64,000 nucleotides of DNA from an uncultured Carboxylicivirga sp. (GCA_947491945.1 CANLLN010000005.1:1-64000); one strand, 5' to 3'. Counted from the stretch's first letter, positions 1 to 10,485 are shown. Notes: generated by a model not told the origin, from the letters alone. A program made the numbers and translations.

Positions 1-999
<999 letters not shown>

Positions 1000-1247
1000 A
1001 TTAAAATTTTAAATATCTATCGAAAATCTTAATAACGCTAATTGACTTCAGGTTTCACTTTTACCTTTCTAATTTAATCGTTTAAATTAGGTACTATCCA
1101 ATATTTTCAAAGATCTTTCAGATGCCTTGCATCTTAGTGACATATTCAGAATCGAACTGAAACACTAACCATTATGTCTTTCAAAAAAGTCCGGAGTTCG
1201 TTGTCCGAAGCCCGTTTTTGCTACTCCCCTCGTTTGTGAAGCGGCTG
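1000..1247 (-). other. rRNA operon leader
   Basis: This is the transcribed leader between the rRNA promoter and the 16S gene, about 245 bases. It holds a perfect 9-bp hairpin at 1069-1090 (CTAATTTAA, loop ACGA, TTAAATTAG on the minus strand). On the minus strand GATCTTTGAAA at about 1101-1111 resembles the boxA antitermination element seen ahead of Bacteroidota rRNA genes. Leader role is inferred from position; the boxA reading is by resemblance only. Confidence 0.6.
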
Positions 1248-1280
1248 CAAAGGTAAGGTTTTTTATTCCAAACTTCCAAA
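1248..1280 (-). promoter_or_regulatory. rRNA operon promoter, Bacteroidota type
   Basis: On the minus strand TACCTTTG (1248-1255) is an exact match to the Bacteroidota -7 element TAnnTTTG. A TTTG (1277-1280) lies 21 bases upstream, at the expected -33 distance, with an A/T-rich stretch around and above it, as is usual for strong rRNA promoters. Confidence 0.8.
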
Positions 1281-1808
1281 ATTATTTTTTGATTATTTTG
1301 GAGCTTATTTTTGACAGAACAGGCAAGTTATGAACTCTCTTTTTCCATGTCAATAGCCCTTTGCAATTTCATCTTTCAAAATGTATCGATAAGCGCCTAA
1401 ACCCTTATCAATCGTGCCTTTCAGCAGAACCATTGTCCTCAAAAGCGGGTGCAAAATAACGACGTTTATTTCGCATATCCAAATTAAAAAGGAAGGTTTT
1501 TTGAGGCAAAAATCAGACTTGACAGTTTACACGCTGACTTGTCGACTGTTGCACGAGTGTTAAAATATGTTCCTAAAAACAACTCTCCTCATCGCAATAA
1601 AATCAACAATACTTACACATTACTTATGACGATGCTAAAAACAAAAATATTCATCACCCCTATTATATACGTGCATAATCATCAATAGTTGTCGTAAGCT
1701 ATATACACATTCCGAAGCTATAAAAGCAAAGCCGAAGCCTCCGTAACACTAAAATAAACCATATTTTTTTACCAACTTTGCAGCTTACAATATATTGAAA
1801 CACCAGCA
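1281..1808. other. intergenic region, no gene seen
   Basis: Divergent spacer between the rRNA promoter and the OstA-like gene. No credible coding region or tRNA was found. A weak -7-like CAACTTTG (1773-1780, plus strand) lies 28 bases before the OstA-like start, but no convincing -33 element accompanies it. Confidence 0.5.
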
Positions 1809-3401
1809 ATGCATATCAAAATATTTTTCATTCACATACTCATAAGTATATTAAGTCTCACACAATTGGAGGCACAATCCAAGAACAGAATAAAAATAGA
1901 TAACGCAAATTCAGGCGAACAACGAAAAAACCTTGGACCCAACGTACGACTCCTACTAGGCAATGTAAAACTAAGGCATGAGAATACTATAATGCACTGC
2001 GACAGTGCCTATTTTCACGATTATAAAGACTCAACATTTATCGAAGCCTTTAATCACATTCATATCATACAAAATGATTCCATCCATTTATATGGCGATT
2101 ATCTAACCTATAGTGGTACAGAAGGTATTGCCCGGGTAAGGCGCAATGTGAAAATACAGAAACAAGATGTTACCGTTTTAACGGAGTACCTGGACTACGA
2201 CCGGGTGAAGAATTTTGGTTACTATTTTAATGGTGGCGAAGTGTTAAGCGGGCAAAACACCCTTATCAGCGATTTAGGCCTCTACTACCCCGACCTCAGC
2301 GAAGTACACTTTAAAGATTCGGTTGTGGTAACAAATCCCAAATACACTATTTTTTCAGACACATTGAAATACCATACCATAACAGAGGTAGCAAGTATTC
2401 TGGGCCCCACCTTTATACAAAGTGATGACAACCTTATTTACAGCGAGGATGGTTTTTATGACACCCAAAACGATAAAGCAAAACTCTTCCGTGGGGCAAC
2501 ACAAAGCTATGTTCAGGGCAAGGAAAACACATTAAAGGGCGATACCATCTATTATGATCGTCAGGGTGGAATTGGGGAAGCATTCAGCAACTTTGAACTG
2601 CACGATACCACCAATAATATGATGATCAGGGGCAACTATGGATATTATAATGAGTCCACCCAATATGCCCTGGCAACAGAAAAAGCACAACTACTGCAGA
2701 TTTATCAGCGCGACACCCTCTATTTACATGCCGATACACTGCAAGCTATTCCCCTGCCCGATGAAGAGAGCCAACTCATTAAGGCCTATTACAATGTGAA
2801 ATTCTTCAGGAAAGATATGCAAGGACGATGCGACTCCATGGTGTATGATATGCGTGACTCAACCAACACCTTTTATAACAGTCCGGTAATATGGGCACAA
2901 GAAAACCAAATGACAGCTCAAACCATAAAACTGTTCAGTAGAAACAACGCCCTATACAAAGCCGAACTAATCAATTCAGCCTTTATTATAGCACCGGAGA
3001 AAGATAGCCTGCTCTTCAACCAAATAAAAGGGCGAAATATGATCGGTCATATTAGGAACAATGAATTATACCGCATTGATGTGGATGGCAACGGACAAAC
3101 TATTTATTATCCAAAAGACAGGGAAGCCGTTATTGGTGTTAACCGCGCTGAAAGTAGTACATTATCCATATTCCTGGAGAAGCGTCAAATTACCGGCATT
3201 AAGATGCGAACAGAGCCGGGTGGCAATTTAAACCCACCTTATCTATTGCCCGATGAAGATGTTAAGCTTCAGGGCTTCTTATGGCTGGAAGCAATACGCC
3301 CAAAGAATAAAACAGACATTTTTAAGCACGTGCCCATGCCTGCCCTCGACGAGTTATCCAAAGACTACGACGACTACCAATTTGGGGACGACAGCAAGTA
3401 A
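1809..3401 (+). CDS. OstA-like / LptA-like protein, probable LPS transport or outer-membrane assembly
   Basis: A 530-residue exported protein. The N-terminus (about residues 1-23) is a signal peptide ending LEAQ. The body is built of repeating beta-rich units with motifs of the type xxGDYLxYxG and xxGDTIYYDxxGG, as in the OstA/LptA beta-jellyroll (OstA_2-type) proteins of Bacteroidota, which are much longer than E. coli LptA (185 residues). By family it would bind lipid A chains and bridge the periplasm, or help LptD; that role is inferred, not shown. It stands alone, followed by a strong terminator. The start is the ATG directly before the signal peptide. Confidence 0.78.
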   Translation: MHIKIFFIHILISILSLTQLEAQSKNRIKIDNANSGEQRKNLGPNVRLLLGNVKLRHENTIMHCDSAYFHDYKDSTFIEAFNHIHIIQNDSIHLYGDYLTYSGTEGIARVRRNVKIQKQDVTVLTEYLDYDRVKNFGYYFNGGEVLSGQNTLISDLGLYYPDLSEVHFKDSVVVTNPKYTIFSDTLKYHTITEVASILGPTFIQSDDNLIYSEDGFYDTQNDKAKLFRGATQSYVQGKENTLKGDTIYYDRQGGIGEAFSNFELHDTTNNMMIRGNYGYYNESTQYALATEKAQLLQIYQRDTLYLHADTLQAIPLPDEESQLIKAYYNVKFFRKDMQGRCDSMVYDMRDSTNTFYNSPVIWAQENQMTAQTIKLFSRNNALYKAELINSAFIIAPEKDSLLFNQIKGRNMIGHIRNNELYRIDVDGNGQTIYYPKDREAVIGVNRAESSTLSIFLEKRQITGIKMRTEPGGNLNPPYLLPDEDVKLQGFLWLEAIRPKNKTDIFKHVPMPALDELSKDYDDYQFGDDSK

Positions 3402-3454
3402 GGTACAGTTCGTTTACATTAAGTCAAAAACACAGCAATGAACGATGAAAATAA

Positions 3455-3477
3455 AAACGGGGGCATTGCCCCCGTTT
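3455..3477. terminator. bidirectional intrinsic terminator
   Basis: Perfect inverted repeat AAACGGGGGCA / TGCCCCCGTTT with a very short centre, between the convergent OstA-like and DUF2795 genes. Short A and T runs flank it on both sides, so it can serve both strands. Confidence 0.8.
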
Positions 3478-3484
3478 GCTCTCT

Positions 3485-3706
3485 CTAATATTCATCTTCA
3501 TTAAAAAAGAAGTCCTCCTTACTCGGATAATCTGGCCAGATATCCTCAATACTTTCAAAAACTTCCCCTTCGTCCTCAATCTCCTGGAGATTCTCAATCA
3601 CCTCAAGTGGCGCTCCTGAACGAATTGCAAAATCAATTAATTCATCCTTTGAAGCCGGCCATGGTGCATCTTCCAGTTTAGAGGCTAGTTCGAGTGTCCA
3701 ATACAT
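3485..3706 (-). CDS. DUF2795 family small acidic protein
   Basis: A 73-residue acidic protein beginning MYWTLELASKLEDAPWPASK and ending in FFFNEDEY. The whole length resembles the very conserved Bacteroidota DUF2795 protein, including APWPASKDELIDFAIRSGAP and IWPDYPSKEDF. Members have no established function; the fold is thought to be a small helical domain. It is cytosolic, with no signal peptide or membrane segment. It is a single gene, convergent with the OstA-like gene. No clear -7 element was found upstream. Confidence 0.85.
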   Translation of the reverse strand: MYWTLELASKLEDAPWPASKDELIDFAIRSGAPLEVIENLQEIEDEGEVFESIEDIWPDYPSKEDFFFNEDEY

Positions 3707-3918
3707 AGCAACTCAATTTAACATTAATATAATTGTGTTATTTCTCACTAAACTCATCTGCGAATTTAAAAAAAATTTCCAATCTTACAACTTCGCTTTC
3801 ATTGTAATTTCAAAAACAATGAAATACTTTGATAAACGACACGATATTACAGTACAAATGGAAACCTATATAACTCTCTAGCAAAGGCGATTTACCCCAC
3901 AAGACAATACTAATTGCA

Positions 3919-4623
3919 CTACACTACAGTTACCTGTTCATTGATCATATCCGACTCAACAAGACCATCGCGCAAACGAATAATACGATGAGCATGCTGA
4001 GCAATATCCTCCTCATGCGTTACAAGGATAATAGTATTCCCCAGTTTATGAATCTCATCAAAGAGGCGCATTATATCAACAGAGGTTTTGGAATCGAGGT
4101 TTCCGGTAGGCTCATCGGCTAAAATAATGGAAGGTTTATTGATCAAAGCACGTGCAACAGCAACCCGCTGCCGCTGTCCCCCTGACATTTCGTTGGGTCG
4201 ATGATGCATGCGGTCACTCAAACCCACACTCTCCATCACTTCCTTACCCCGGGCCTGCCTATCATGCTTGGACACCCCGGCATAAATCAAGGGTAACATG
4301 GCATTCTCCAAAGCAGTGTACCGCGGCAATAGGTTAAAAGTCTGAAAAACAAAGCCAATCTCCTTATTCCGGATTTCAGCGAGGGAATCGTCAGTGAGTC
4401 GACTAACATCGGTGCCGTTCAGCACATATTGCCCTCCAGTGGGCGTATCCAGCGCCCCAATAATATTCATCAGGGTAGATTTACCCGAGCCTGAAGGCCC
4501 CATAATAGCAACATATTCACCTTTGGCGATACTAAGCGATACACTCTGAAGAGCTTTAACAACCTCGGTACCCACCTGATAATGCTTCTTAATTTCGGCT
4601 ATTTCAATGACGTTAGTATTCAT
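3919..4623 (-). CDS. ABC transporter ATP-binding protein, LolD/MacB type
   Basis: A 234-residue ATPase subunit. Walker A is GPSGSGKST, the signature is [14 protein letters not shown], and Walker B is [13 protein letters not shown], followed by the switch histidine in LVTHEED. The sequence [15 protein letters not shown] around the Q-loop is typical of the LolD/MacB/FtsE group, which work with MacB-like permeases in lipoprotein release, efflux or mechanotransmission. No permease gene is next to it, so the substrate cannot be stated. I chose the ATG at 4623 ([15 protein letters not shown]) over an in-frame ATG at 4680 because a good promoter lies between the two (4643-4675) and family members start there. 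Confidence 0.88.
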   Translation of the reverse strand: MNTNVIEIAEIKKHYQVGTEVVKALQSVSLSIAKGEYVAIMGPSGSGKSTLMNIIGALDTPTGGQYVLNGTDVSRLTDDSLAEIRNKEIGFVFQTFNLLPRYTALENAMLPLIYAGVSKHDRQARGKEVMESVGLSDRMHHRPNEMSGGQRQRVAVARALINKPSIILADEPTGNLDSKTSVDIMRLFDEIHKLGNTIILVTHEEDIAQHAHRIIRLRDGLVESDMINEQVTVV

Positions 4624-4642
4624 AGAGCTAAGTTTAAGCAAA

Positions 4643-4675
4643 CAAATATAACTTTTTAGAGCTGATTTAAAACAA
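4643..4675 (-). promoter_or_regulatory. promoter of the ABC ATPase gene
   Basis: On the minus strand TATATTTG (4643-4650) matches TAnnTTTG exactly, and a TTG (4673-4675) lies 22 bases upstream. Transcription would begin about 12 bases before the ATG at 4623, which excludes the longer start. Confidence 0.65.
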
Positions 4676-4742
4676 GACAAAAGATTTTATATCTTATCAC
4701 AGCACCCTTACCAACTTATCAGGTGAAGCCCCAAAGCCAGAA

Positions 4743-5531
4743 TTAATAACGCACTACAAAATGCTGTTTCTGACATTCTTTCCTAAAAAAGACAATTCCG
4801 AGACGAAACAAATCCATGGAAACCGTGACACGGGGGTGCTGACAAATGGTTTCCCAGGCTTCCTCCATCCCCTGTGACCAATGAATATCGTCAAACACAA
4901 AAACCGAATGATTATGCGCTTTTGTAAGGCACAGATTAAAATAATCGAGGGTGGCTTCCTTTTGATGATGCCCATCAAAAAGCACAAAATCAAGACTTGA
5001 CAAATCTGCCAGCAAAGAAGGCAGTACATCCTGAAATTGGCCAATAATTTGCTGCACATTATCACAACCCAACCTTTGAAAGGTCGTGCGAGCTAAGGCA
5101 GCTGTTGCTGCACATCCTTCAATAGTAATTACTTTTCGCCGGGTATCAGAAAGGCCAAGGTAGCCACCGCTAATACCCAGCGACGTACCTAACTCAATCA
5201 CAGTATTTGGCTGAAGCTCGCAAAGCAAGCGATACAATAGCTCACCATAACGTGGCGCTATAGACGAATACCTTGCAATATGCCCAACCTTCCTTCTTCG
5301 ACGGTTAAAACGTTTACTTCCGGCACCATAGTCTTGCACCTCAATAAACTTATCCGAGCGACACAACTCTTTCCGCAGCACATTTATTGTTTCAAAAGCA
5401 TAATACGAATGCGGACTGTAAAAAACATCGCGTACCAAATTAAATACAAAAGGGCTATGCAAGCCATAACCTTTATGGTACCGTGCTTTCAAAAGGTATC
5501 TCAAATAAGATTTTGCCTGAAAAAAATTCAT
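4743..5531 (-). CDS. class I SAM-dependent methyltransferase
   Basis: A 262-residue protein with the Rossmann-like methyltransferase fold. Motif I is VIELGTSLGISGGYL at about residues 111-125, the acidic residue after beta-2 is in VITIEGC, and DFVLFDGHHQ near residue 185 resembles motif IV of the O-methyltransferase (methyltransf_24) group. The N-terminal segment HKGYGLHSPFVFNLVRDVFY is typical of a Bacteroidota-wide branch of this family. The acceptor molecule is unknown. No signal peptide. It lies upstream of, and in the same direction as, the ABC ATPase gene, but that gene has its own promoter. Confidence 0.75.
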   Translation of the reverse strand: MNFFQAKSYLRYLLKARYHKGYGLHSPFVFNLVRDVFYSPHSYYAFETINVLRKELCRSDKFIEVQDYGAGSKRFNRRRRKVGHIARYSSIAPRYGELLYRLLCELQPNTVIELGTSLGISGGYLGLSDTRRKVITIEGCAATAALARTTFQRLGCDNVQQIIGQFQDVLPSLLADLSSLDFVLFDGHHQKEATLDYFNLCLTKAHNHSVFVFDDIHWSQGMEEAWETICQHPRVTVSMDLFRLGIVFFRKECQKQHFVVRY

Positions 5532-5797
5532 TTACAAACGCTCCCGGAATTTTATTGAGCACCACCCTTTCTCACTGTAAAATAAAAAGCCATGGTGCTT
5601 GTCAAAACTAATTACAATTCACAAAAGGCAAAGGTAAAAAAACAAATTAGTGAGTGAACAGATTGCAATTGAAAAGAACCAAACTACATTCTCAAAAAAG
5701 ACCTTGCCGCCAAGAAACTCTTTTGTGTAACCTAGTAAACACTTCGCCCCAGCCGTTGTTTACTGATTATAGTATACCGAACATTAGCATCAACTGC

Positions 5798-7045
5798 ATG
5801 GAAACTTATTTAACGCAACTATTGGAATTGATAGAAGAGGCAATTACAAAGGCGCCCCACAAAAAATATGATAGTGAGATAGATTTCAACAACATTACCT
5901 TGCTTGCACAAGAGTTCCTTCAAAGCAAGGCGGAGAAAATATCTGCTGTGACCGGCATTGAGAAGGTCAATTTTCCATCTCCCGATAAGCTAAATGCAAT
6001 GCAGATGAAAAATATCGTGAAGGCGCTGGAAAAGCTTCTGAAGGCCTACAACTGGGAGTTTATGTTTCCGGAGCAGATCGATGAAACCAACAAATACCAA
6101 TACATTCGTGACCATTGGGACACCCAGCAGTTATACTGCAAAGAAGGCATGATGCAAATTGAAACCTGCACCTTTGACGAGCGAAAGTGTCCCTTTCCCG
6201 GGCAATGCAAAGTATGCCACAGCTTCAAAACTGATGACGATGACAGCCATCATTTGTGTAAAGGACAAATTGACTTCACCGACCTCATACCGGAATTTCA
6301 GCGAGAGGATGATGAAATACGCGATGACGTTGATCGCTTGAAGAAGTTAATGCTGCAACCCAATGATGATTCATTTATTTCCGGCATTTACAATTATTGC
6401 GATGGCCGTTGCGAGAAATGCACCTTCACCCATCAATGCAGCTCGTACGCGTTAAACGCACAGTTTGATAAAGTAAAATGCAATGATGATGGCGCAAAAC
6501 AGCTGAAAGTATTTTTTAAGGCCACCTCTGAGATTATTGAAGAAGAGCTTTCAAACAAAGGCATTGACGTGGAAGAAGCCATGAACCTTATTAAAGAAAA
6601 TGAGCTGCCCCCGCAGCCTCCCAAACACAGCCTTGAAAAACAAGCAGAGTCGTATGCCGAGAAACTAAACCGCTGGTTTAATTCAAATCAGATGGAAATC
6701 GAAAGCCGCATAGTAACCGAGCAGGCTACCGGTCTGAAGGATGATTTTGAGACCATTACCTGGTTTCAGCTATTTATAGCCGCTAAGGTAAACCGAGCCA
6801 TTAATGGCAAACGCCAATGCAGGGAAGGCGACAATGATGAATTGCAAGACTCACTAGGATCAGCCAAGATTGCCCTTATTGCCATTGACGAATCCATACA
6901 CGCCTGGAATAACCTGCTAAACGCAATCCCCAGCAAAGAAGACAGTATATTAAGTATGTTACGTCATCTATCCGACTTAAGAGAAGATTTGGAGGGCTAT
7001 TTTCCGGAGGCGCGAAAATTTATTCGACCAGGGCTGGATGAATAA
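5798..7045 (+). CDS. unknown protein with two four-cysteine clusters
   Basis: I do not recognise the function. With the ATG at 5798 (METYLTQLLELIEEA) it has 415 residues and no signal peptide. Cysteines occur as C124-x6-C131-x5-C137-x2-C140 with H151, H152 and C154 close by, and as C201-x3-C205-x2-C208-x5-C214. Such spacing suggests two zinc or iron-sulfur sites. Cluster 2 contains the radical-SAM-like CxxxCxxC spacing, but no radical-SAM barrel motifs were recognised. Flanking parts are helical and charged. An upstream extension to 5654 is possible in frame but is rich in K, R, C and T and looks non-coding. It is probably a single gene. Confidence 0.6.
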   Translation: METYLTQLLELIEEAITKAPHKKYDSEIDFNNITLLAQEFLQSKAEKISAVTGIEKVNFPSPDKLNAMQMKNIVKALEKLLKAYNWEFMFPEQIDETNKYQYIRDHWDTQQLYCKEGMMQIETCTFDERKCPFPGQCKVCHSFKTDDDDSHHLCKGQIDFTDLIPEFQREDDEIRDDVDRLKKLMLQPNDDSFISGIYNYCDGRCEKCTFTHQCSSYALNAQFDKVKCNDDGAKQLKVFFKATSEIIEEELSNKGIDVEEAMNLIKENELPPQPPKHSLEKQAESYAEKLNRWFNSNQMEIESRIVTEQATGLKDDFETITWFQLFIAAKVNRAINGKRQCREGDNDELQDSLGSAKIALIAIDESIHAWNNLLNAIPSKEDSILSMLRHLSDLREDLEGYFPEARKFIRPGLDE

Positions 7046-7113
7046 AAAAATCTGAGAGAGCTTAGGTGGAAAGTGTAAGAATCATGAATAAATTCTAATA
7101 GCTTCTCTCAGAT
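7044..7113 (-). terminator. long-loop hairpin with T-run, probable terminator
   Basis: The arms ATCTGAGAGAGCT (7050-7062) and AGCTTCTCTCAGAT (7100-7113) pair over 13 positions with one bulged base, enclosing about 37 bases. On the minus strand the hairpin is followed by seven T, so it could end transcripts from the TPR gene with a long 3' untranslated region; on the plus strand it lies right after the stop of the cysteine-cluster gene. Confidence 0.45.
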
Positions 7114-7323
7114 ATTATCGCAAATAAATTGCGAAAAGTTACCTCCCGTTGCAGGTAAGCCAGTGACTTAACCGGACTTATAATTTTTAATCGCTGTAAA
7201 ACTATTAATTTATTTGACAGTACGATAGTAACAGTGTACTTTTTTGTATAAAATTCTTAATTTTTTGGAATATCGGCGTATTTTCTACTTAAAAACCCAC
7301 TCATTCACATGACTCACAAGCTA
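7114..7323. other. intergenic region, no gene seen
   Basis: Convergent spacer. It contains short inverted repeats: TTACCT/AGGTAA near 7140-7159 and AGTAC/GTACT at 7219-7240 followed by a T-run. No coding region, tRNA or known RNA motif was recognised. Confidence 0.4.
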
Positions 7324-8511
7324 TCACAAGTGCTTTAGGCTTTCGTCAATTGCCTGAAAAGCCTGATGACAAGGGTCAAAAACCTCCTGAAAATAATTAC
7401 GGGCTTTCTTAATCATACGACGTGCCCGTGCCCGCCTGCCATTTTTGTACAGTAGTTTTCCATAATGGAAATACAAATTTCCACAGGCTTCGGCATCATC
7501 GGCACAGGCTACAAGTACTTGCTTATAAACAGTAAGCAGTAAATCAGGTTTACCTACAGAGACAAATATACTGTTCAATTCATCGGGCAAGGTGGGAGTA
7601 TAGGGGGCACCGAGCAGCAAATCGTAAGCCAACACCCCACTGACACTATCCTTATTAAGCTTTAACTTCGCATTAAGCAAATACAACTCATTGGGCCGAT
7701 AGTTAGGCTGTAAGCGATTGGCATATTCAAAATAACACTCTGCTCTCTCCGGCTGCTTCGTTTTTAAGTACAAAACACCACTTATGCGGGCGGCATCCGA
7801 TCGCTCCAGTGAGTCAGCATAGAGCTCATAGGCCCTGACAGCATACTCAATTCCCTTTTGCGGCAAGCCATCGAAAAGGTATGTAACCGCAAGGCTGTAG
7901 TTGGTAAGGGCTTCATCGGGTTTTCTGTCAAGCGACATTAAAAACCACTGCTGAGCGGCGTAATAATTTTGCAATATTGATTGATAATATCCAAGGGAAT
8001 AAAGGCTATAAAAATCGTACACCCCATTTTCAAAGGCCTTCCGATAATAGTGATTGCTCTTTTCGAGTAATACTTCAGATCCCTCACCCCAACGATCACC
8101 AAAGTCGTGATACACCCTTGTATAAAAATCGCCCAACGCCTTGGTTATGCGAAAGTCAGCAGGATGAAGTTGCTGCATTTTCAGCAAAACGGAATCCACC
8201 TGAAAAATGATGGTTGCGGGTAGCAGTGGCTCCTGCCTCCGCAACTGATCCAATGATTCGCCTGAACGCAGATTGACAAATGAAAAACGCTGATGATAAT
8301 GACTGGTCAGATGATAATTTAATGCCAAATCAACCTTTTTAAGTACACAATCGGGCTGATCATCACAATGCTTCAGGCACTCAAAGGCACTCAAAAACTG
8401 TCCACGTTGAATTAAACTATCTACCCTACCCTGTGCATTAACAGACGACAAAAGCCCGGCAAGTACTGTCGCTGCAATGAGAAAAGTCGTTCGCAAATAT
8501 TTCTTACCCAT
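7324..8511 (-). CDS. exported tetratricopeptide-repeat protein
   Basis: A 395-residue protein with a signal peptide (about residues 1-26, ending SSVNAQ). The mature part consists of helical repeats of TPR character, for example the stretch with SLGYYQSILQNYYAAQQWF, then LDRKPDEALTNYSLAVTYL, then KQPERAECYFEYANRLQP, and a final helical pair YHYGKLLYKNGRRARARRMI. TPR arrays normally act as protein-binding scaffolds; the partner here is unknown. It is transcribed divergently from the sulfatase gene and is probably monocistronic. Confidence 0.7.
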   Translation of the reverse strand: MGKKYLRTTFLIAATVLAGLLSSVNAQGRVDSLIQRGQFLSAFECLKHCDDQPDCVLKKVDLALNYHLTSHYHQRFSFVNLRSGESLDQLRRQEPLLPATIIFQVDSVLLKMQQLHPADFRITKALGDFYTRVYHDFGDRWGEGSEVLLEKSNHYYRKAFENGVYDFYSLYSLGYYQSILQNYYAAQQWFLMSLDRKPDEALTNYSLAVTYLFDGLPQKGIEYAVRAYELYADSLERSDAARISGVLYLKTKQPERAECYFEYANRLQPNYRPNELYLLNAKLKLNKDSVSGVLAYDLLLGAPYTPTLPDELNSIFVSVGKPDLLLTVYKQVLVACADDAEACGNLYFHYGKLLYKNGRRARARRMIKKARNYFQEVFDPCHQAFQAIDESLKHL

Positions 8512-8894
8512 AAATTATACTTGAAATAAAGCTGTACAAGGTGCTAATAAATAAAATGACTCACAAAAAAATACGCTATCGCAGCTACTGGAAAGTGAAT
8601 AAATAAAATGCGATTAACAACTACAGAAGGAAAAAAGCAATCGCTACTATTACGCCATACAAAACCCATCCATCCATAAGGAGCAAGATAACAATACTTA
8701 GTTTATCACTAGTAAGATCAAGCCCACACACACTACTAACACACTACAAATCAATAATTGACATTACAGAATATCTCTCGTACTTTTAACCCTGCTCTAC
8801 TAAAAACTCATCACTCCCTTGATTTTATTATGGCATACAACTTTCTATGTAAATTACAATAAGTACTAAATCATCATTATTAAAAACTGGAATT
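8512..8894. other. divergent intergenic region
   Basis: This 383-base A/T-rich spacer separates the divergent TPR and sulfatase genes and should hold both promoters. I see no exact TAnnTTTG element on either strand. TGGCATACAACTTTC at 8832-8846 distantly resembles a sigma-54 site but lacks the essential GC at -12. No coding region or RNA gene was recognised. Confidence 0.4.
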
Positions 8895-10433
8895 ATGAGA
8901 AAACTTGGTTTTATTGGTGCGATTCTACTGCTGGCAATCGTAACTTATGCTCAAAAGAGTAAGCAACCCAACATACTTGTTATATGGGGCGACGACATTG
9001 GCCAGTCAAATATTAGTGCCTATACCAATGGTCTGGTGGGCTATAAAACTCCCAACATTGACCGCATTGCCGACGAAGGGATAATTTTTACCGATTATTA
9101 TGGCGAACAAAGCTGCACTGCTGGTCGATCAAGCTTCATTATGGGACAAAGTGTGTTCAGAACCGGATTAAGCAAGGTGGGCTTACCAGGTGCCGAATTG
9201 GGCATGCAAAAAGAAGACCCAACCATTGCCGGCCTACTCAAACCATTGGGCTACGCCACAGGTCAGTTTGGCAAAAACCATTTGGGCGACAAAGACGAAC
9301 ACTTGCCTACCCAGCATGGCTTTGATGAGTTTTTGGGAAACCTCTACCATTTGAATGCCGAAGAAGAACCGGAGCTTCCCGATTACCCAAGAAATCCGGA
9401 ATTCAGGGAAAAATTTGGTCCAAGAGGAGTTATTAGTTCGTCGGCTGATGGACCCGTAAAGGATACCGGCCCGCTTACCAGGAAAAGAATGGAAACCATT
9501 GATGACGAAACAGTGGCTGCAGCTGTTGACTTCATTAAACGAATGGATAAAGCAGGAACACCTTGGTTTGTCTGGTGGAATGGAACGCGCATGCATTTTC
9601 GTACACACGTGAAAGATGAGCTGATGAACGATCCGAAATACCAGGGACTGAATGAGTACGCCATTGGTATGATTGAGCACGACATGCATGTTGGCGAGCT
9701 ACTTGCTGTTTTAGATGAACTTGGTATTGCCGACGAAACCTTAGTTTTCTATAGTACCGATAACGGCCCTCACAAAAATTCATGGCCCGATGCAGCCGTA
9801 AGTCCCTTTCGTGGCGAGAAAAACACCAACTGGGAAGGCGGATGGCGTGTTCCTGCAATGGTACGCTGGCCCAAAAACATTGAGGCAGGCTCAGTATCCA
9901 ATGAGATTATGCACCACATGGACTGGTTACCAACCTTATTGGCCGTTGCTGGTAATGAGAATATTAAAAACGAACTACTCGAAGGTAAAAAAGTGGCTGA
10001 TAGAACCTATAATGTGCACCTGGATGGGTATAACTTTTTACCCTATCTGACCGGCAAGACTGAAACAGGGCCTCGAGAAGAGATTTTTTATTTCTCGGAT
10101 GATGGCGACCTGACAGCTCTACGATATAAAGACTGGAAAATGGTTTTTATGGAACAGCGCAAATATGGCACACTTGGTGTTTGGTCAGAGCCTTTTGTAG
10201 AGCTGCGGATTCCCCTCATCTTTAACTTAAGACGCGACCCATATGAACAAGCTCCGCTTACCTCCAATACTTATTACGATTGGTTACTCGATCATGCATT
10301 TATGCTTGTTCCTGCTCAAGCCTATGTGGGAAAATTCCTTTCAACTTTTAAGGAATATCCACCGCGGCAAGAGGCTGCTAGTTTCAGTTTGAGCCAAGTA
10401 ATGGAAATGATGAAAACTCCAACAAACAATTAA
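8895..10433 (+). CDS. sulfatase (S1 family), arylsulfatase-like, exported
   Basis: A 512-residue type I sulfatase that would hydrolyse a sulfate ester in the periplasm. A signal peptide ends at TYAQ (residues 17-20). The metal-binding aspartates are in WGDDIG (D33, D34). The catalytic motif is C74-T-A-G-R78, the form in which C74 would be converted to formylglycine; the proline of the CxPxR consensus is replaced by alanine, as in many arylsulfatases. STDNGPHKNSWPD supplies further metal and substrate residues. The substrate cannot be read from sequence. No maturase or polysaccharide-utilisation genes are nearby. The HAD lipoprotein gene follows in the same direction. Confidence 0.88.
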   Translation: MRKLGFIGAILLLAIVTYAQKSKQPNILVIWGDDIGQSNISAYTNGLVGYKTPNIDRIADEGIIFTDYYGEQSCTAGRSSFIMGQSVFRTGLSKVGLPGAELGMQKEDPTIAGLLKPLGYATGQFGKNHLGDKDEHLPTQHGFDEFLGNLYHLNAEEEPELPDYPRNPEFREKFGPRGVISSSADGPVKDTGPLTRKRMETIDDETVAAAVDFIKRMDKAGTPWFVWWNGTRMHFRTHVKDELMNDPKYQGLNEYAIGMIEHDMHVGELLAVLDELGIADETLVFYSTDNGPHKNSWPDAAVSPFRGEKNTNWEGGWRVPAMVRWPKNIEAGSVSNEIMHHMDWLPTLLAVAGNENIKNELLEGKKVADRTYNVHLDGYNFLPYLTGKTETGPREEIFYFSDDGDLTALRYKDWKMVFMEQRKYGTLGVWSEPFVELRIPLIFNLRRDPYEQAPLTSNTYYDWLLDHAFMLVPAQAYVGKFLSTFKEYPPRQEAASFSLSQVMEMMKTPTNN

Positions 10434-10457
10434 ATTAAACCTACCATTTCATATTCT

Positions 10458-10485
10458 CATGGCGTGCAGCGGGCTGTACGCCATG
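10458..10485 (+). other. hairpin between sulfatase and HAD genes
   Basis: A 12-bp stem with one G-U pair (CATGGCGTGCAG / CTGTACGCCATG) closes a CGGG loop. No T-run follows, so it is not a classical terminator; it may stabilise or process a shared transcript. Confidence 0.5.

Noticed and set aside
1408-1476. A 22-codon reading frame on the minus strand ahead of the rRNA promoter (start MRNKRRYFAPAF).
   Set aside because: Too short, no promoter or ribosome-binding context that I can support, and the composition is not distinctive.
5654-5797. An N-terminal extension of 48 codons on the cysteine-cluster protein.
   Set aside because: The extension has a composition unlike the rest of the protein, and the ATG at 5798 begins a regular helix; nothing supports the longer start.
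8730-8750. ACTACTAACACACTACAA resembles ACTACTAGCACACTACAA at about 23933-23950 (one mismatch in 18).
   Set aside because: Low-complexity A/C-rich text; about one such pair is expected by chance in 64 kb, and no third convincing copy was seen.
8832-8846. TGGCATACAACTTTC upstream of the sulfatase as a sigma-54 promoter.
   Set aside because: It lacks the -12 GC and has a second mismatch, so it does not meet the minimum for the class.
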